Made by a program: the position numbers and the translations under genes. DNA of 64,000 bases from Sphingosinicella humi (GTDB lineage Bacteria > Pseudomonadota > Alphaproteobacteria > Sphingomonadales > Sphingomonadaceae). The notes under the pieces were generated by a model. That model worked only from the letters and a program-made list of their open reading frames with translations. It was not told the DNA's origin and did no database searches. Positions 49,409 through 57,930 of the stretch are shown one piece after another. Numbering within the stretch: position 1 is the first letter of the stretch; each line of letters opens with the position of its first letter. The stretch covers positions 62,001 to 126,000 of the forward strand of contig NZ_QFFF01000002.1 in assembly GCF_003129465.1 (NCBI RefSeq). The letters are read 5' to 3'.

Positions 49409-49639
49409 ATGAAGACCGATACCCATCCCGACTATCACATGATCAAGGTCCAGATGACCGACGGCACCGTGTTCGAGACCCGCTCGACCTGGGGCGCTGA
49501 GGGCGAAACGCTGCAGCTGGACGTCGATCCGACCTCGCACCCGGCCTGGACAGGCGGCACCGGCAAGATGGTCGATTCGGGCGGCCAGGTCGCGCGCTTC
49601 AACAAGCGCTTCGGTGGCCTCACCCTCGGAAAGAAGTAA
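49409..49639 (+). CDS. rpmE: 50S ribosomal protein L31, zinc-free form
   Basis: L31 bridges the two ribosomal subunits. The 76-aa protein starts [20 protein letters not shown] and has the L31 hallmark [24 protein letters not shown] (residues 43 to 66). It has no cysteine at all, so it belongs to the C-minus, zinc-independent group. The GGAAATACCACC before ATG 49409 is the likely ribosome-binding region. Longer upstream frames run antisense through the riboswitch and are not used. A GNAT gene follows 3 bp downstream. Confidence 0.93.
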   Translation: MKTDTHPDYHMIKVQMTDGTVFETRSTWGAEGETLQLDVDPTSHPAWTGGTGKMVDSGGQVARFNKRFGGLTLGKK

Positions 49640-49642
49640 GCC

Positions 49643-50185
49643 TTGGACAAGGGGGGCGTAATTCCGGTCCTGGAGACCGAACGCCTCCTCTTGCGCGCGC
49701 CGTCGGCGGACGATCTCGCCGCCTCCACAACGATGTGGAGCAATCCCGAGGTCGTTCGCCATATCGGCGGCAAGCCTTTCACCCGCGAGGAAGTCTGGTC
49801 GCGCATCCTCCGGGCGCGCGGCCTCTGGTCGATGCTCGGCTATGGCTATTGGGCGGTCTACGACAAGGCGAGCGGCCGTTTCGCCGGCGACATAGGCTTC
49901 GCCGATTTCCACCGCGACTTTTCGCCGTCGATCGAGGGCATTCCGGAGATGGGCTGGGTGCTCGATCCCTGGTGCCACGGCCGCGGCTATGCCAGCGAAG
50001 CGGTGACGGCGGCGATCCGCTGGGCCGAGGCGGAGCTCGATGCCCCGGAATATAGCTGCATCATCGATCCCGACAACGCTTCCTCGATCAACGTGGCGCT
50101 GAAGGCGGGCTTCGTGGAAGCCGCCAAGACCCGCTACAAGGGCGGCCGCACCCTGATCTTTCGCCGCTCCGCCCGTCGGACTTAG
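49643..50185 (+). CDS. GNAT family N-acetyltransferase (RimJ/RimL-like)
   Basis: The 180-aa acetyltransferase has the Acetyltransf_3 layout: LETERLLLRAPSADDLAA at the start, GDIGFADFHRDF mid-protein, the acetyl-CoA loop DPWCHGRGYASEAVTAAI and VALKAGFVEAA at the end. The only start near the family beginning is TTG 49643, 3 bp after rpmE. The position beside rpmE might suggest a ribosomal-protein substrate, but nothing shows it. It overlaps the XRE gene tail to tail. Confidence 0.83.
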   Translation: MDKGGVIPVLETERLLLRAPSADDLAASTTMWSNPEVVRHIGGKPFTREEVWSRILRARGLWSMLGYGYWAVYDKASGRFAGDIGFADFHRDFSPSIEGIPEMGWVLDPWCHGRGYASEAVTAAIRWAEAELDAPEYSCIIDPDNASSINVALKAGFVEAAKTRYKGGRTLIFRRSARRT

Positions 50186-50928
50186 CCGATAAGCCGAGCA
50201 AATCCGCCCGCGACGATACGGTCGAGGCGAGTGCGATACTCTTCGAAACGCGAATGGCCGGGTTCGACGAGCCCGAACTCCGGCTCCATCCCCGCCCGGC
50301 AGGGTATCAGCGCGAGCGGCGTCGCGGCCGGCAGCAGCTGCGAGCCCTCGCCCACCACGAGGGTCGTGAGGATGCCGTTCAGCTCACCGCTGATCGTCGG
50401 CCGGCCCAAAATGGCAACGCGATATTGGCCGGATTCCTGCGTCACCAGATAGATATGTCCTGAAAGGTGCGGAAAGGACACGCGCCCCGCCTGGGTGAAG
50501 GCGGCATCCACCCGGGCCGATTCCTGGAAGGTGAGGCAGTGACAGGCCTCGTTCCACTCGATCAGCAGCCGATAGGCATAGACCGCGCCCGGGTTGTTGA
50601 AGGAAGGCCGCAGCGTCAGATAATCGCCCTCCAGCCAGCGAACGCCGGCTCTGGCATAGGCGCCAAGTTCGGCCGGCGCCATCTCGGGAGGCTCGCTCGA
50701 CAGACGCGGCGTGGCGCCGGCGCGCAGCGGCCGGCCGAGCGCTTCCTCGAGGCGCACGACGGTGGCGAGGGTGAAGGGGCGGCGCCCCGACAAGGCTTTC
50801 TCAAGCGTGGAGATGCTGAGGCCGGCCTCATCTGCCAGCCATTGTCGAGATCGGCGCAGCCGGGCCAATTCCTCGCGCACCAGGGCGGCGATATCTTCGC
50901 TCGAGCGGTTGTCGAGGTGGCCATGCAT
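50182..50928 (-). CDS. XRE-family transcriptional regulator with unknown sensor domain
   Basis: The 248-aa protein has a Cro/CI-type helix-turn-helix at residues 13-68 (ADEAGLSISTLEKALSGRRP with FTLATVVRLEEAL). The remaining 180 residues form an unrecognised domain beginning GVRWLEGDYLTLRPSFNNPG, possibly a ligand-binding module; it has two His/Cys residues near NEACHCLTF. It diverges from the small membrane protein at 51105 across 176 bp where I see no clear operator. Its targets are unknown. Confidence 0.8.
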   Translation of the reverse strand: MHGHLDNRSSEDIAALVREELARLRRSRQWLADEAGLSISTLEKALSGRRPFTLATVVRLEEALGRPLRAGATPRLSSEPPEMAPAELGAYARAGVRWLEGDYLTLRPSFNNPGAVYAYRLLIEWNEACHCLTFQESARVDAAFTQAGRVSFPHLSGHIYLVTQESGQYRVAILGRPTISGELNGILTTLVVGEGSQLLPAATPLALIPCRAGMEPEFGLVEPGHSRFEEYRTRLDRIVAGGFARLIG

Positions 50929-51104
50929 GGACGCCGATCATATCATCAGTCGCGGGACGCTTCCTCACATTTCCGCACGAATGATCACGCAAGCGGACAA
51001 AGCCATACGCCGCGCCACCGCTGCGGACGAAGATTGCGGCTCTTTATCGTGGCGGGAATCGGGTCGCGAGATCAAAAGCCCGGCAACAGATCGGGGAGCA
51101 ACCC

Positions 51105-51335
51105 ATGTTCCGCATCGCCTCATTGCTGCCGCGGCCGCCAATCCTGGTCGGCCTGGTCATGCTCTGCCTTTACGCGTCGGTCCCGTCGTCGGCCGATGCG
51201 ATGGCGCCTGCCATGGGCGTCGCGGCCGTCGCCTGGACGGATCTGGATCCGTCGCTCGCGCCGCTGGCGATATTGGCCGCGGCGCTCGGCAGCACCGGAC
51301 TGGCCTTGCGCCTCCGCCAGCGCCGATCGAGCTGA
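51105..51335 (+). CDS. Small hypothetical membrane protein
   Basis: The 76-aa product has two hydrophobic segments (residues 9-33 and 49-67, LAPLAILAAALGSTGLALRL) and a basic tail RQRRSS. The first could be a signal peptide. A GGGGAGCAACCC ribosome-binding region lies before ATG 51105. It is tail to tail with the CoA-transferase gene, 2 bp apart. I do not recognise the family, and it could still be spurious. Confidence 0.55.
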   Translation: MFRIASLLPRPPILVGLVMLCLYASVPSSADAMAPAMGVAAVAWTDLDPSLAPLAILAAALGSTGLALRLRQRRSS

Positions 51336-51337
51336 GC

Positions 51338-52453
51338 CTAGTCCGTTCGGGAGCCGCCGAGCGGCGGGCTCGATCCCGCTGCGACCTGTCGCTTGCCGTC
51401 GATGACGATCGGCGAGGCGACGCCCGGTACGCCGTCCAGCTCCAGCTTCAGGCCGCGCGCGATCACCTGAGGGTCGTCGAAGACCTGGGCGACGGTGTTG
51501 ATCGGCCCCGCCGGCACACCCGCCGCGGCCAAGGCGGAGAGCAGCTCGTCGCGGTGGCGCTGGAGCAGGGCAGGGGCGAGGGCGGCGGCGAGCGCCTCGC
51601 GATTGCGCACGCGATCGGCATTGGTGAGGAAGCGCGGGTCCTCGCCCAGCGCGGTCAGGCCCAACAGGTCGCAGAGCTTGCGAAACTGGCCGCCATTGCC
51701 GACGGCGATGATGACATGGCCGTCGGCGACGGCGAAGGTCTGGTAGGGCGCGATATTGGGATGGGCATTGCCGAGCCGGCGCGGCGGCTCGCCCGAGACC
51801 AGATAGTTCATCGCCTGGTTGGCGAGCACCGCCACCTGGGTGTCGAGGAGGGCCATGTCGATATGGCACCCCTTGCCGGTCGCCTCGCGGCCCCTGAGCG
51901 CCGCCAGGATCGCCGTCGAGGCATAGACGCCGGTAAAGATGTCCGCGAAGGCGACGCCGATCTTCTGCGGCTCGCCCTCCGGGTCGCCGGTCAGGTCCAT
52001 GATCCCGCCCATGCCCTGGATCATGAAGTCGTAGCCGGCCCGCGGGGCGTAGGGGCCGTCCTGGCCGAAGCCGGTAATCGAACAGTAGATGAGGCGCGAG
52101 TTGATGGCGGAGAGGCTGGCATGATCGAGGCCGTATTTGGCGAGGCCGCCGACCTTGAAATTCTCGATCAGGATATCCGCATCCCGTGCCAGGACGCGGA
52201 CCTGCTCCTGCCCCTCGGGCGTCTCGAAGTCGATCGCCACCGAGCGCTTGCCCCGGTTGCAGCTATGGAAATAGGCGGCGCTGCCGTCCTTCTCGACGAA
52301 GGGCGGCCCCCAGCCTCGCGTATCGTCGCCGACGCCGGGCCGCTCGACCTTCACCACCTCGGCGCCGAGATCGGCCAGCAACTGCCCCGCCCAGGGCCCG
52401 GCCAGTATGCGGGCCAGCTCGACAACCCTGATGCCTGCCAGCGGCTTATCCAT
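51338..52453 (-). CDS. CaiB/BaiF CoA-transferase (candidate glutarate CoA-transferase)
   Basis: The 371-aa class III CoA-transferase starts MDKPLAGIRVVELARILAGP with WAGQLLADLGAEVVKVERPG, the family opening, and has the catalytic Asp in MDLTGDPEGEP. Together with the adjacent glutaryl-CoA dehydrogenase it may be the succinyl-CoA:glutarate CoA-transferase that activates glutarate in lysine degradation. An ATG at 52468 would add five residues from the adjacent palindrome, so I use ATG 52453. The substrate assignment is from context only. Confidence 0.83.
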   Translation of the reverse strand: MDKPLAGIRVVELARILAGPWAGQLLADLGAEVVKVERPGVGDDTRGWGPPFVEKDGSAAYFHSCNRGKRSVAIDFETPEGQEQVRVLARDADILIENFKVGGLAKYGLDHASLSAINSRLIYCSITGFGQDGPYAPRAGYDFMIQGMGGIMDLTGDPEGEPQKIGVAFADIFTGVYASTAILAALRGREATGKGCHIDMALLDTQVAVLANQAMNYLVSGEPPRRLGNAHPNIAPYQTFAVADGHVIIAVGNGGQFRKLCDLLGLTALGEDPRFLTNADRVRNREALAAALAPALLQRHRDELLSALAAAGVPAGPINTVAQVFDDPQVIARGLKLELDGVPGVASPIVIDGKRQVAAGSSPPLGGSRTD

Positions 52454-52462
52454 GCCCGTCCC

Positions 52463-52531
52463 CGTCATTGCGAGCGCAGCGAAGCAATCCAGTGACTGGA
52501 TCGCCGCGTCGCTGCGCTCCTCGCGATGACG
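52463..52531. repeat. Palindromic intergenic repeat, family B
   Basis: CGTCATTGCGAGCGCAGCGA (continuing AGCAATCCAGT) is followed after a very short loop by the complement CTGGATCGCCGCGTCGCTGC (continuing to GCGATGACG). It lies between gcdH and the CoA-transferase gene, both read leftwards. It overlaps an alternative start codon of the latter. Confidence 0.87.
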
Positions 52532-52541
52532 AGACCCGAAA

Positions 52542-53726
52542 TCAAAACGCCGCGATCCCGGTGATGGCGCGGCCGAGGATCAGGCCGTGGACGTCGTGCG
52601 TCCCCTCATAGGTGTTGACCGTCTCCAGGTTCGCGGCGTGGCGCATCACCTGGAATTCGGCTGAGATGCCGTTGCCGCCGTGCATGTCGCGGGCGGTGCG
52701 GGCGATATCGAGCGCCTTGCCGCAATTGTTGCGCTTGATGAGGCTGATCGTCTCGGGGATGAGCTCGCCTTCGTCCATCCGCCGGCCGACCCGAAGCGCC
52801 GCCTGGAGGCCGAGGGTGATCTCGGTCACCATATTGGCAAGCTTCAGCTGGACGAGCTGAGTGGCGGCGAGCGGCCGCCCGAACTGCTTCCGCTCGAGCG
52901 TGTAGGACCGGGCGGCATGATAGCAGGCCTCGGCCGCGCCCATCGAACCCCAGGCGATGCCGTAGCGGGCGCGATTGAGGCAGCCGAACGGGCCTTTGAG
53001 CCCTTCGACATCGGGAAGAAGATTCTCCTCCGGCACCTCGACCTCGTCCATGACGATCTCGCCGGTGATCGAGGCGCGCAAGCTGAGCTTCTCCCTCACC
53101 TTGGGCGCCGACAGGCCTTTCATGCCCTTCTCCAGCACGAAGCCCTTGATCTTGCCGTCATGGGCGTCGGACTTGGCCCAGACGACGAAGACGTCGGCGA
53201 TCGGCGAATTGGTGATCCACATCTTGGCGCCGGAAAGACGATAGCCGCCGTCCACCTTCTTCGCCCGCGTGCGCATGGCTCCGGGGTCGGAGCCGGCATC
53301 GGGCTCGGTGAGGCCGAAGCAGCCGACCCATTCGCCGGTCGCGAGCTTGGGCAGATATTTCCGCTTCTGCGCCTCCGTGCCATAGGCATTGATCGGGTGC
53401 ATGACGAGGCTGGACTGAACCGACATGGCCGAGCGGTAGCCCGAATCCACCCGCTCCACCTCGCGCGCCACCAGGCCGTAGCTCACATAATTGAGGCCGG
53501 CGCCGCCATATTCGGTCGGAATGGTCGCGCCGAGCAGGCCGAGCGCGCCCATCTCGGTCATGATAGCGCGGTCGAAATCTTCCTCCAGATAGGCGTGCTT
53601 CACCCGCGGCTGCAGCTTCTCCTGCGCATAGCCCCGCGCGGTATCGCGGACGAGCCGCTCCTCATCGCTCAGCTGATCGTCGAGGGCAAAAGCGTCCGCC
53701 CAGTCGAAGGGTGCAATTCTGGTCAT
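52542..53726 (-). CDS. gcdH: Glutaryl-CoA dehydrogenase
   Basis: GcdH oxidises and decarboxylates glutaryl-CoA to crotonyl-CoA with FAD. The 394-aa acyl-CoA dehydrogenase has [17 protein letters not shown] and [16 protein letters not shown] (FAD contacts), [13 protein letters not shown], and the catalytic Glu in [20 protein letters not shown], the pattern specific to glutaryl-CoA dehydrogenases. The Arg in [18 protein letters not shown] is also characteristic. It precedes a CaiB-type CoA-transferase across a palindromic repeat. Confidence 0.93.
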   Translation of the reverse strand: MTRIAPFDWADAFALDDQLSDEERLVRDTARGYAQEKLQPRVKHAYLEEDFDRAIMTEMGALGLLGATIPTEYGGAGLNYVSYGLVAREVERVDSGYRSAMSVQSSLVMHPINAYGTEAQKRKYLPKLATGEWVGCFGLTEPDAGSDPGAMRTRAKKVDGGYRLSGAKMWITNSPIADVFVVWAKSDAHDGKIKGFVLEKGMKGLSAPKVREKLSLRASITGEIVMDEVEVPEENLLPDVEGLKGPFGCLNRARYGIAWGSMGAAEACYHAARSYTLERKQFGRPLAATQLVQLKLANMVTEITLGLQAALRVGRRMDEGELIPETISLIKRNNCGKALDIARTARDMHGGNGISAEFQVMRHAANLETVNTYEGTHDVHGLILGRAITGIAAF

Positions 53727-53831
53727 GCTCGATCACTTTCCCGCTGTCGCACACGCGCCGGATTTCGCGCGGCGGTTCTCGCGATGCAGCTACTGGCGCG
53801 GGCGCCGCGGATCAAGCCGCTCGTGGCTCAC

Positions 53832-55361
53832 TCACTCGGTCGAGCCGGCCTGTTCCGCGTCCCCGAAGTCGAACCCGACCCTCTCGTCGACAGGGCGGCG
53901 GTTCTTGGCGGCTTCGAGCAGTGTCTCCGCCGCAGCAACCGATTGGGGATGATGCACGCTGGCAGCGATCGGCGTCAGCACCGCTCGCGCAGCGTCATAC
54001 TCCTCGCGAAGCAGCAGGATCTGTCCCGCTTGAATCCCGATCTCCGCCACCTGCGGCGCGAGGCTGCGGGCGAGCAGGAGAATGTTCGTCGTATTCTCCG
54101 AAAGATAATCTGGCTCAACTGACAGTGCTTCGGCATAGCGATACAAGGTCGGGAAATGGTTGGGGTCGACCTTGTGTGCCTTCACGAACCAACCTTTTGC
54201 CTCGGCGAAATAGGCCGCGCGCGCCGCTTCGTCTGCACGACCGGCGGTCAAGTAGCGCATGCCTTTCAGATAGAGCAGCTCGGCGTCGTCCGGGCTGGCT
54301 TGCAGCAGCTCACCCAGAAGGCGATCGGCGGCGGCGGCGTTGCCATAGAGCGCCTCGGCCTGGGCAAGGACCCTCCTGGCGAACGGATCTTCCTTCCCTC
54401 GCGCTTCGCGCCGGGTCCTTTCCAGCACCGCCTTGCGGGCCTTTTCGGGCACACCGACCCTCATTACCGCCTGCAGCAGCATCAGCTCGTCGGACGAGGT
54501 CGGGAGCGTGGTGATAACCGGATCCGCGACCGCATGGCCGCGAGGCGCGCGAGTATAGGCGATGCCGTCGCGGGCATAGGCGCGAATGCGCGCATCCAAG
54601 TCCGATGCCGGCATGCCGAAGGCGGACTGGAAGGCGGTCCTGGGTTCCTCTCCCGCGCTCAGTGCCGAAAGGTATGCGCGCGTTGCCGCCGCGCGGGCGG
54701 GGTCGCTCATCAGATAATGAACGAGGATCCAGCTCTGAGCGTAAAAGCGGGCGGAATCGCCCCATTGCGGCTTCCGATCTCCGCCGAACAGGACGTGTTC
54801 ATAGGGTATCCAGCGCGACTTGTCAGACAGCCAGAGCGAGCGGTTGTCGTTGTAGCGACCGAATTCGAGTATGTCGGATCGGAAGTCCGCCGTCGCGACA
54901 TATTCGGCGAAGCCTTCCACATACCAGGCGGGATAGCCCGCCGGAAAATATTGCAACATGAAGTGATGGGCATATTCGTGAAACAGCGTGTCGTTCGGCC
55001 CATAGCGGCCTACGTTGGTGCGCTGGTTTACGAACGCCCCGATACCATCGGGCGACGCCAGGTAGAAGCCGCCCACCCCATAGGACACGTCCCTAACGAG
55101 CCGCAGCCGATCGTGATTGTAAACAAGATAGACGGGCAGCTTGTTGGGCGGGGACGCCGCGTCGACGCCGGTCAGCAGCCGCAGCAGCCGATCGAATTCC
55201 TCGAGAACAATAGCCTGCTCGCGGAGGCGGCCCTCCTCAATTTCGCCGTATAGGATGAAATGATCCGTCTCTGCGCGCCGCCATGCCGCGTCCGCCGGCC
55301 CACTGGCCAAAAGCAGAACGGCCGACGCCATGCCGAGAATAGCGCGTTGAAATGCTGCCAT
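53832..55361 (-). CDS. Hypothetical exported HEYAH protein with TPR-like region
   Basis: The 509-aa protein has a signal peptide (residues 1-25, ending GPADA). The N-terminal third has the metalloprotease-like motif FHEYAHHFMLQYFP near residue 128, with AWYVEGFAEYVA 15 residues later, where the Glu would be a third ligand as in gluzincins (DUF1570-like). The C-terminal half (from about 300) has TPR-like helices such as EAEALYGNAAAADRLLGELLQ-type repeats. Proteolytic activity is not proven. It shares no overlap with neighbours, and the tRNA-Ser gene lies upstream. Confidence 0.72.
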   Translation of the reverse strand: MAAFQRAILGMASAVLLLASGPADAAWRRAETDHFILYGEIEEGRLREQAIVLEEFDRLLRLLTGVDAASPPNKLPVYLVYNHDRLRLVRDVSYGVGGFYLASPDGIGAFVNQRTNVGRYGPNDTLFHEYAHHFMLQYFPAGYPAWYVEGFAEYVATADFRSDILEFGRYNDNRSLWLSDKSRWIPYEHVLFGGDRKPQWGDSARFYAQSWILVHYLMSDPARAAATRAYLSALSAGEEPRTAFQSAFGMPASDLDARIRAYARDGIAYTRAPRGHAVADPVITTLPTSSDELMLLQAVMRVGVPEKARKAVLERTRREARGKEDPFARRVLAQAEALYGNAAAADRLLGELLQASPDDAELLYLKGMRYLTAGRADEAARAAYFAEAKGWFVKAHKVDPNHFPTLYRYAEALSVEPDYLSENTTNILLLARSLAPQVAEIGIQAGQILLLREEYDAARAVLTPIAASVHHPQSVAAAETLLEAAKNRRPVDERVGFDFGDAEQAGSTE

Positions 55362-55417
55362 CTTCCCCCTCCGCAGCCTTTATCCGGACTTTAGCCGGAG
55401 CGCGGAACGAAGCAAGC

Positions 55418-55507
55418 TGGCGGATGGGGTGGGATTCGAACCCACGGTGGGCGTGAACCCACGGCGGTTTTCAAGACCGCTGCCTTAAACCACTCGGCCA
55501 CCCATCC
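55418..55507 (-). tRNA. tRNA-Ser (anticodon UGA)
   Basis: On the minus strand the 7-bp acceptor stem GGATGGG/CCCATCC closes, the anticodon stem GCGGT/ACCGC holds the loop CTTGAAA (anticodon TGA), the long variable arm typical of class II tRNAs is present, and the T-arm reads GTGGGTTCGAATCCCAC. The discriminator is G and CCA is encoded (55420-55418). It reads UCA and, with modification, other UCN codons. Confidence 0.97.
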
Positions 55508-55617
55508 TTGTCGACGACGCCTTAGGCGCCCAGCGCCATTTCGTGCAAGCGGCGCGAAGGAACCCGTGCGCGGCGCGGGCGCTTATGGCAATAGGCCGAG
55601 CGAGAAGGGGAGTGTTC

Positions 55618-56670
55618 ATGCGTTTCGTTCACCAGATGATGGCTATGTTGCTCGCGGCTTTCCCGCCATGGAACTCGGGAGGCGCCGCCGCGATGGCGCA
55701 GACCGGCGGGCTCAACCAGGCCGGATTCGAAATGTATCTGCCGCAGCTCCGCGCGCAGGCTCTGGCCGCCGGGGTCACTCCCTCCACCATCGATCGCGTC
55801 TTTCCGACCTTGCAGTTCAGCTCCCGCACCATCGAACTGGATCGGGGTCAGCCTGGCGGCAGCGCGGGCAATCCCGCCATCCCGCCCTTCGCGCCCTATC
55901 GCGCCCGCCACGTGACGCCGAGCCTCATCAGCCGCGGCGAGGCACGCTATGCCTCCAATATCGGCCAGCTGAACGCGATCGGACGCCGCTACGGCGTCGA
56001 GCCCTCGGTGCTCGTCGCTATCTGGGGCCATGAGACCAGCTATGGCGCCGTCACCGGCGATTTCGACCTTTTGAACTCGCTCGCCAGCCTCGCTTATGAG
56101 GGCCGCCGCCGCGACCTCTTCTCGGAGGAATTCGTCGCCGCCCTGAAGATGGTCGACCGCGGCGTGCAGCGCAGCCAGCTCAAGGGCAGTTGGGCCGGCG
56201 CCACGGGCTATCCGCAATTCCTTCCTTCCGTCTATCTTCGCCTCGCGGTCGACGGCGACGGCGACGGAGACGCCGACATCTGGAACAGCCAGGCCGACGC
56301 GCTCGCGTCCATCGCCAACTATCTCAGCAATGCCGGCTGGAAGCCCAACGTTACCTGGGGCGTGCCGGTCAGCGTTCCGGCGGGGCTCGACCGGGCAGCG
56401 CTCGGCACGCGTCTCGTCGCGCCCCGTTGCCCACGCGTCCATGAGCGGCACAGCCGGTGGAAGACGATCGGCGAATGGCGGCGCCTGGGCATCGTCGCCC
56501 AGAATGGCCGCTGGCCCGCCGACCATGAGTTTGCGAGCCTGCTGGAGCCCGACGGCCCGGGACAGACCGCCTATCTGCTCACCAACAACTACCGCACTAT
56601 CCTCGACTATAACTGCTCGAATTTCTACGCGCTGTCGGTCGGGATCCTTGCCGATGAAATCGCGCGCTGA
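55618..56670 (+). CDS. Lytic murein transglycosylase, MltB family
   Basis: A 350-aa periplasmic peptidoglycan lytic enzyme. From ATG 55618 (GAAGGGGAG upstream) a hydrophobic signal region ends near AAAMAQ. The catalytic Glu is in VAIWGHETSYGAVTGDFDLL, and SWAGATGYPQFLPSVYL forms the substrate groove, both typical of the SLT_2/MltB group. The C-terminal part ends NFYALSVGILADEIAR. The D-Ala-D-Ala carboxypeptidase gene follows after 89 bp, so two peptidoglycan-modifying genes lie side by side. Confidence 0.88.
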   Translation: MRFVHQMMAMLLAAFPPWNSGGAAAMAQTGGLNQAGFEMYLPQLRAQALAAGVTPSTIDRVFPTLQFSSRTIELDRGQPGGSAGNPAIPPFAPYRARHVTPSLISRGEARYASNIGQLNAIGRRYGVEPSVLVAIWGHETSYGAVTGDFDLLNSLASLAYEGRRRDLFSEEFVAALKMVDRGVQRSQLKGSWAGATGYPQFLPSVYLRLAVDGDGDGDADIWNSQADALASIANYLSNAGWKPNVTWGVPVSVPAGLDRAALGTRLVAPRCPRVHERHSRWKTIGEWRRLGIVAQNGRWPADHEFASLLEPDGPGQTAYLLTNNYRTILDYNCSNFYALSVGILADEIAR

Positions 56671-56759
56671 GCACTGGCGAAGGCCGGAACGAGGCGTTAA
56701 GACTCGGGCCATGACCGCAAGCGGGTGCGGGTCCCGATACAAAGGAACGGTTCTTAAAC

Positions 56760-57929
56760 ATGAAGCCTAAGGCGCTGCTTTTCGGATTTTTCGCGACTGC
56801 TCTTACCTTGCCGGCCATCGCCGCCGCGCCGCCGTTCGAGACCGCCGCCCCGGTCGCCTTCATGAAGGACCTGTCCTCGGGCGCCATCCTCTACGCCAAG
56901 AATCCCGATCAGCGCATCCCGCCCGCTTCGATGGCCAAGATGATGACGACGCATCTCGCCTTCCGGCTCATCAGCGAAGGCGAGCTTTCGCTGGACAAGA
57001 TGTGCACGGTCCGGCCGGAAACCTGGCGTCAATGGCATGGGCCCCAGGCCGGCTCCACCATGTTCCTGTCGCCCGGTCAGGAGGTCAGCGTCCGCAATCT
57101 CCTTCACGGCATCGTCACCGTGTCGGGCAACGACGCCAGCGTCGTCCTTGCCGAATGCATCGCCGGCACCGAGCCCGCCTTCGCGGCGCGGATGAACGCC
57201 GAAGCCAAGCGGCTCGGCATGAAGAACAGCAATTTCGGCAATTCCAACGGCTGGCCGGACGAGGGCGTGACCTACACGACCGCGCGCGACCTCGCTATAC
57301 TCGCCCAGGCGTCGGTCGAGGAGACGCCGAAGCTCTACAAGGAGTTCTACGACCAGGCATCCTTCACCTGGGGCGAGACGATGAGCGGCAAACCCATCAC
57401 CCAGCCCAACCGCAATCCGCTGCTCGGCAAGGTCGCGGGGGCGGATGGCCTCAAGACCGGTCACACCGAGGCCGCGGGCTATGGCTTCACCGGCTCGGCC
57501 GTGCAGAACGGCCGGCGTCTCATCATGGTCGTCGCGGGTCTCGACAGCAGTGGCCAGCGCATCGACGAGAGCACCAAGTTCATGAACTGGGGCTTCCGCG
57601 CCTGGCAGGCCCAGCCGCTCCTCGCCAAGGGCGAAAAGATTGCCGAGGCGAAGGTGCAACTCGGCGACAAGAATGTGGTGGGCCTCGTCGCGCCCCGCGA
57701 CATCGCGGTAACGATCCCGGCCGCGACGCCCAAGAGCAACATCAGCGTCAAGGTGGTCTATGACGGCCCCGTCAAGGCGCCGATCAAGGCCGGCCAGCAT
57801 ATCGCCAACCTCGTCGTCACCACCGGCGACACCGAGCCGCAGACGATGCCGCTAGTCGCTGCGGAAGAGGTGGGCGAGGCGGGCTTCTTCGACCGGATCA
57901 TGGCCGGCTTCAGCCACATTATCGGCTGA
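56760..57929 (+). CDS. D-alanyl-D-alanine carboxypeptidase (PBP5/6-type)
   Basis: The 389-aa serine carboxypeptidase trims the pentapeptide stem of peptidoglycan. A signal peptide (ending AIAAAP) precedes the penicillin-binding fold with SMAKMM (SxxK), SGNDAS (SxN) and GLKTGHTEAAGYG (KTG). A C-terminal beta domain and an amphipathic tail (FFDRIMAGFSHIIG) anchor it to the membrane surface, as in PBP5. An AAGGAACGG ribosome-binding site precedes the ATG. tmk begins 1 bp after the stop. Confidence 0.94.
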   Translation: MKPKALLFGFFATALTLPAIAAAPPFETAAPVAFMKDLSSGAILYAKNPDQRIPPASMAKMMTTHLAFRLISEGELSLDKMCTVRPETWRQWHGPQAGSTMFLSPGQEVSVRNLLHGIVTVSGNDASVVLAECIAGTEPAFAARMNAEAKRLGMKNSNFGNSNGWPDEGVTYTTARDLAILAQASVEETPKLYKEFYDQASFTWGETMSGKPITQPNRNPLLGKVAGADGLKTGHTEAAGYGFTGSAVQNGRRLIMVVAGLDSSGQRIDESTKFMNWGFRAWQAQPLLAKGEKIAEAKVQLGDKNVVGLVAPRDIAVTIPAATPKSNISVKVVYDGPVKAPIKAGQHIANLVVTTGDTEPQTMPLVAAEEVGEAGFFDRIMAGFSHIIG

Positions 57930-57930
57930 G

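Noticed and set aside
50941-51104. Possible + strand gene starting around 50980 and running into the CoA-transferase region
   Set aside because: The translation is Arg/Gly-rich and low in complexity, overlaps the better-supported 76-aa protein in another frame, and has no ribosome-binding site.
55362-55417. Short stem TCCGG/CCGGA after the tRNA-Ser gene as a terminator
   Set aside because: Only 5 bp and without a U-tract.
56733-56757. GAACGGTTC near-palindrome just before the carboxypeptidase start, as a possible SOS or other operator
   Set aside because: The half-sites are inverted and only 1 bp apart, unlike GTTC-N7-GTTC, and it coincides with the ribosome-binding site AAGGAACGG.
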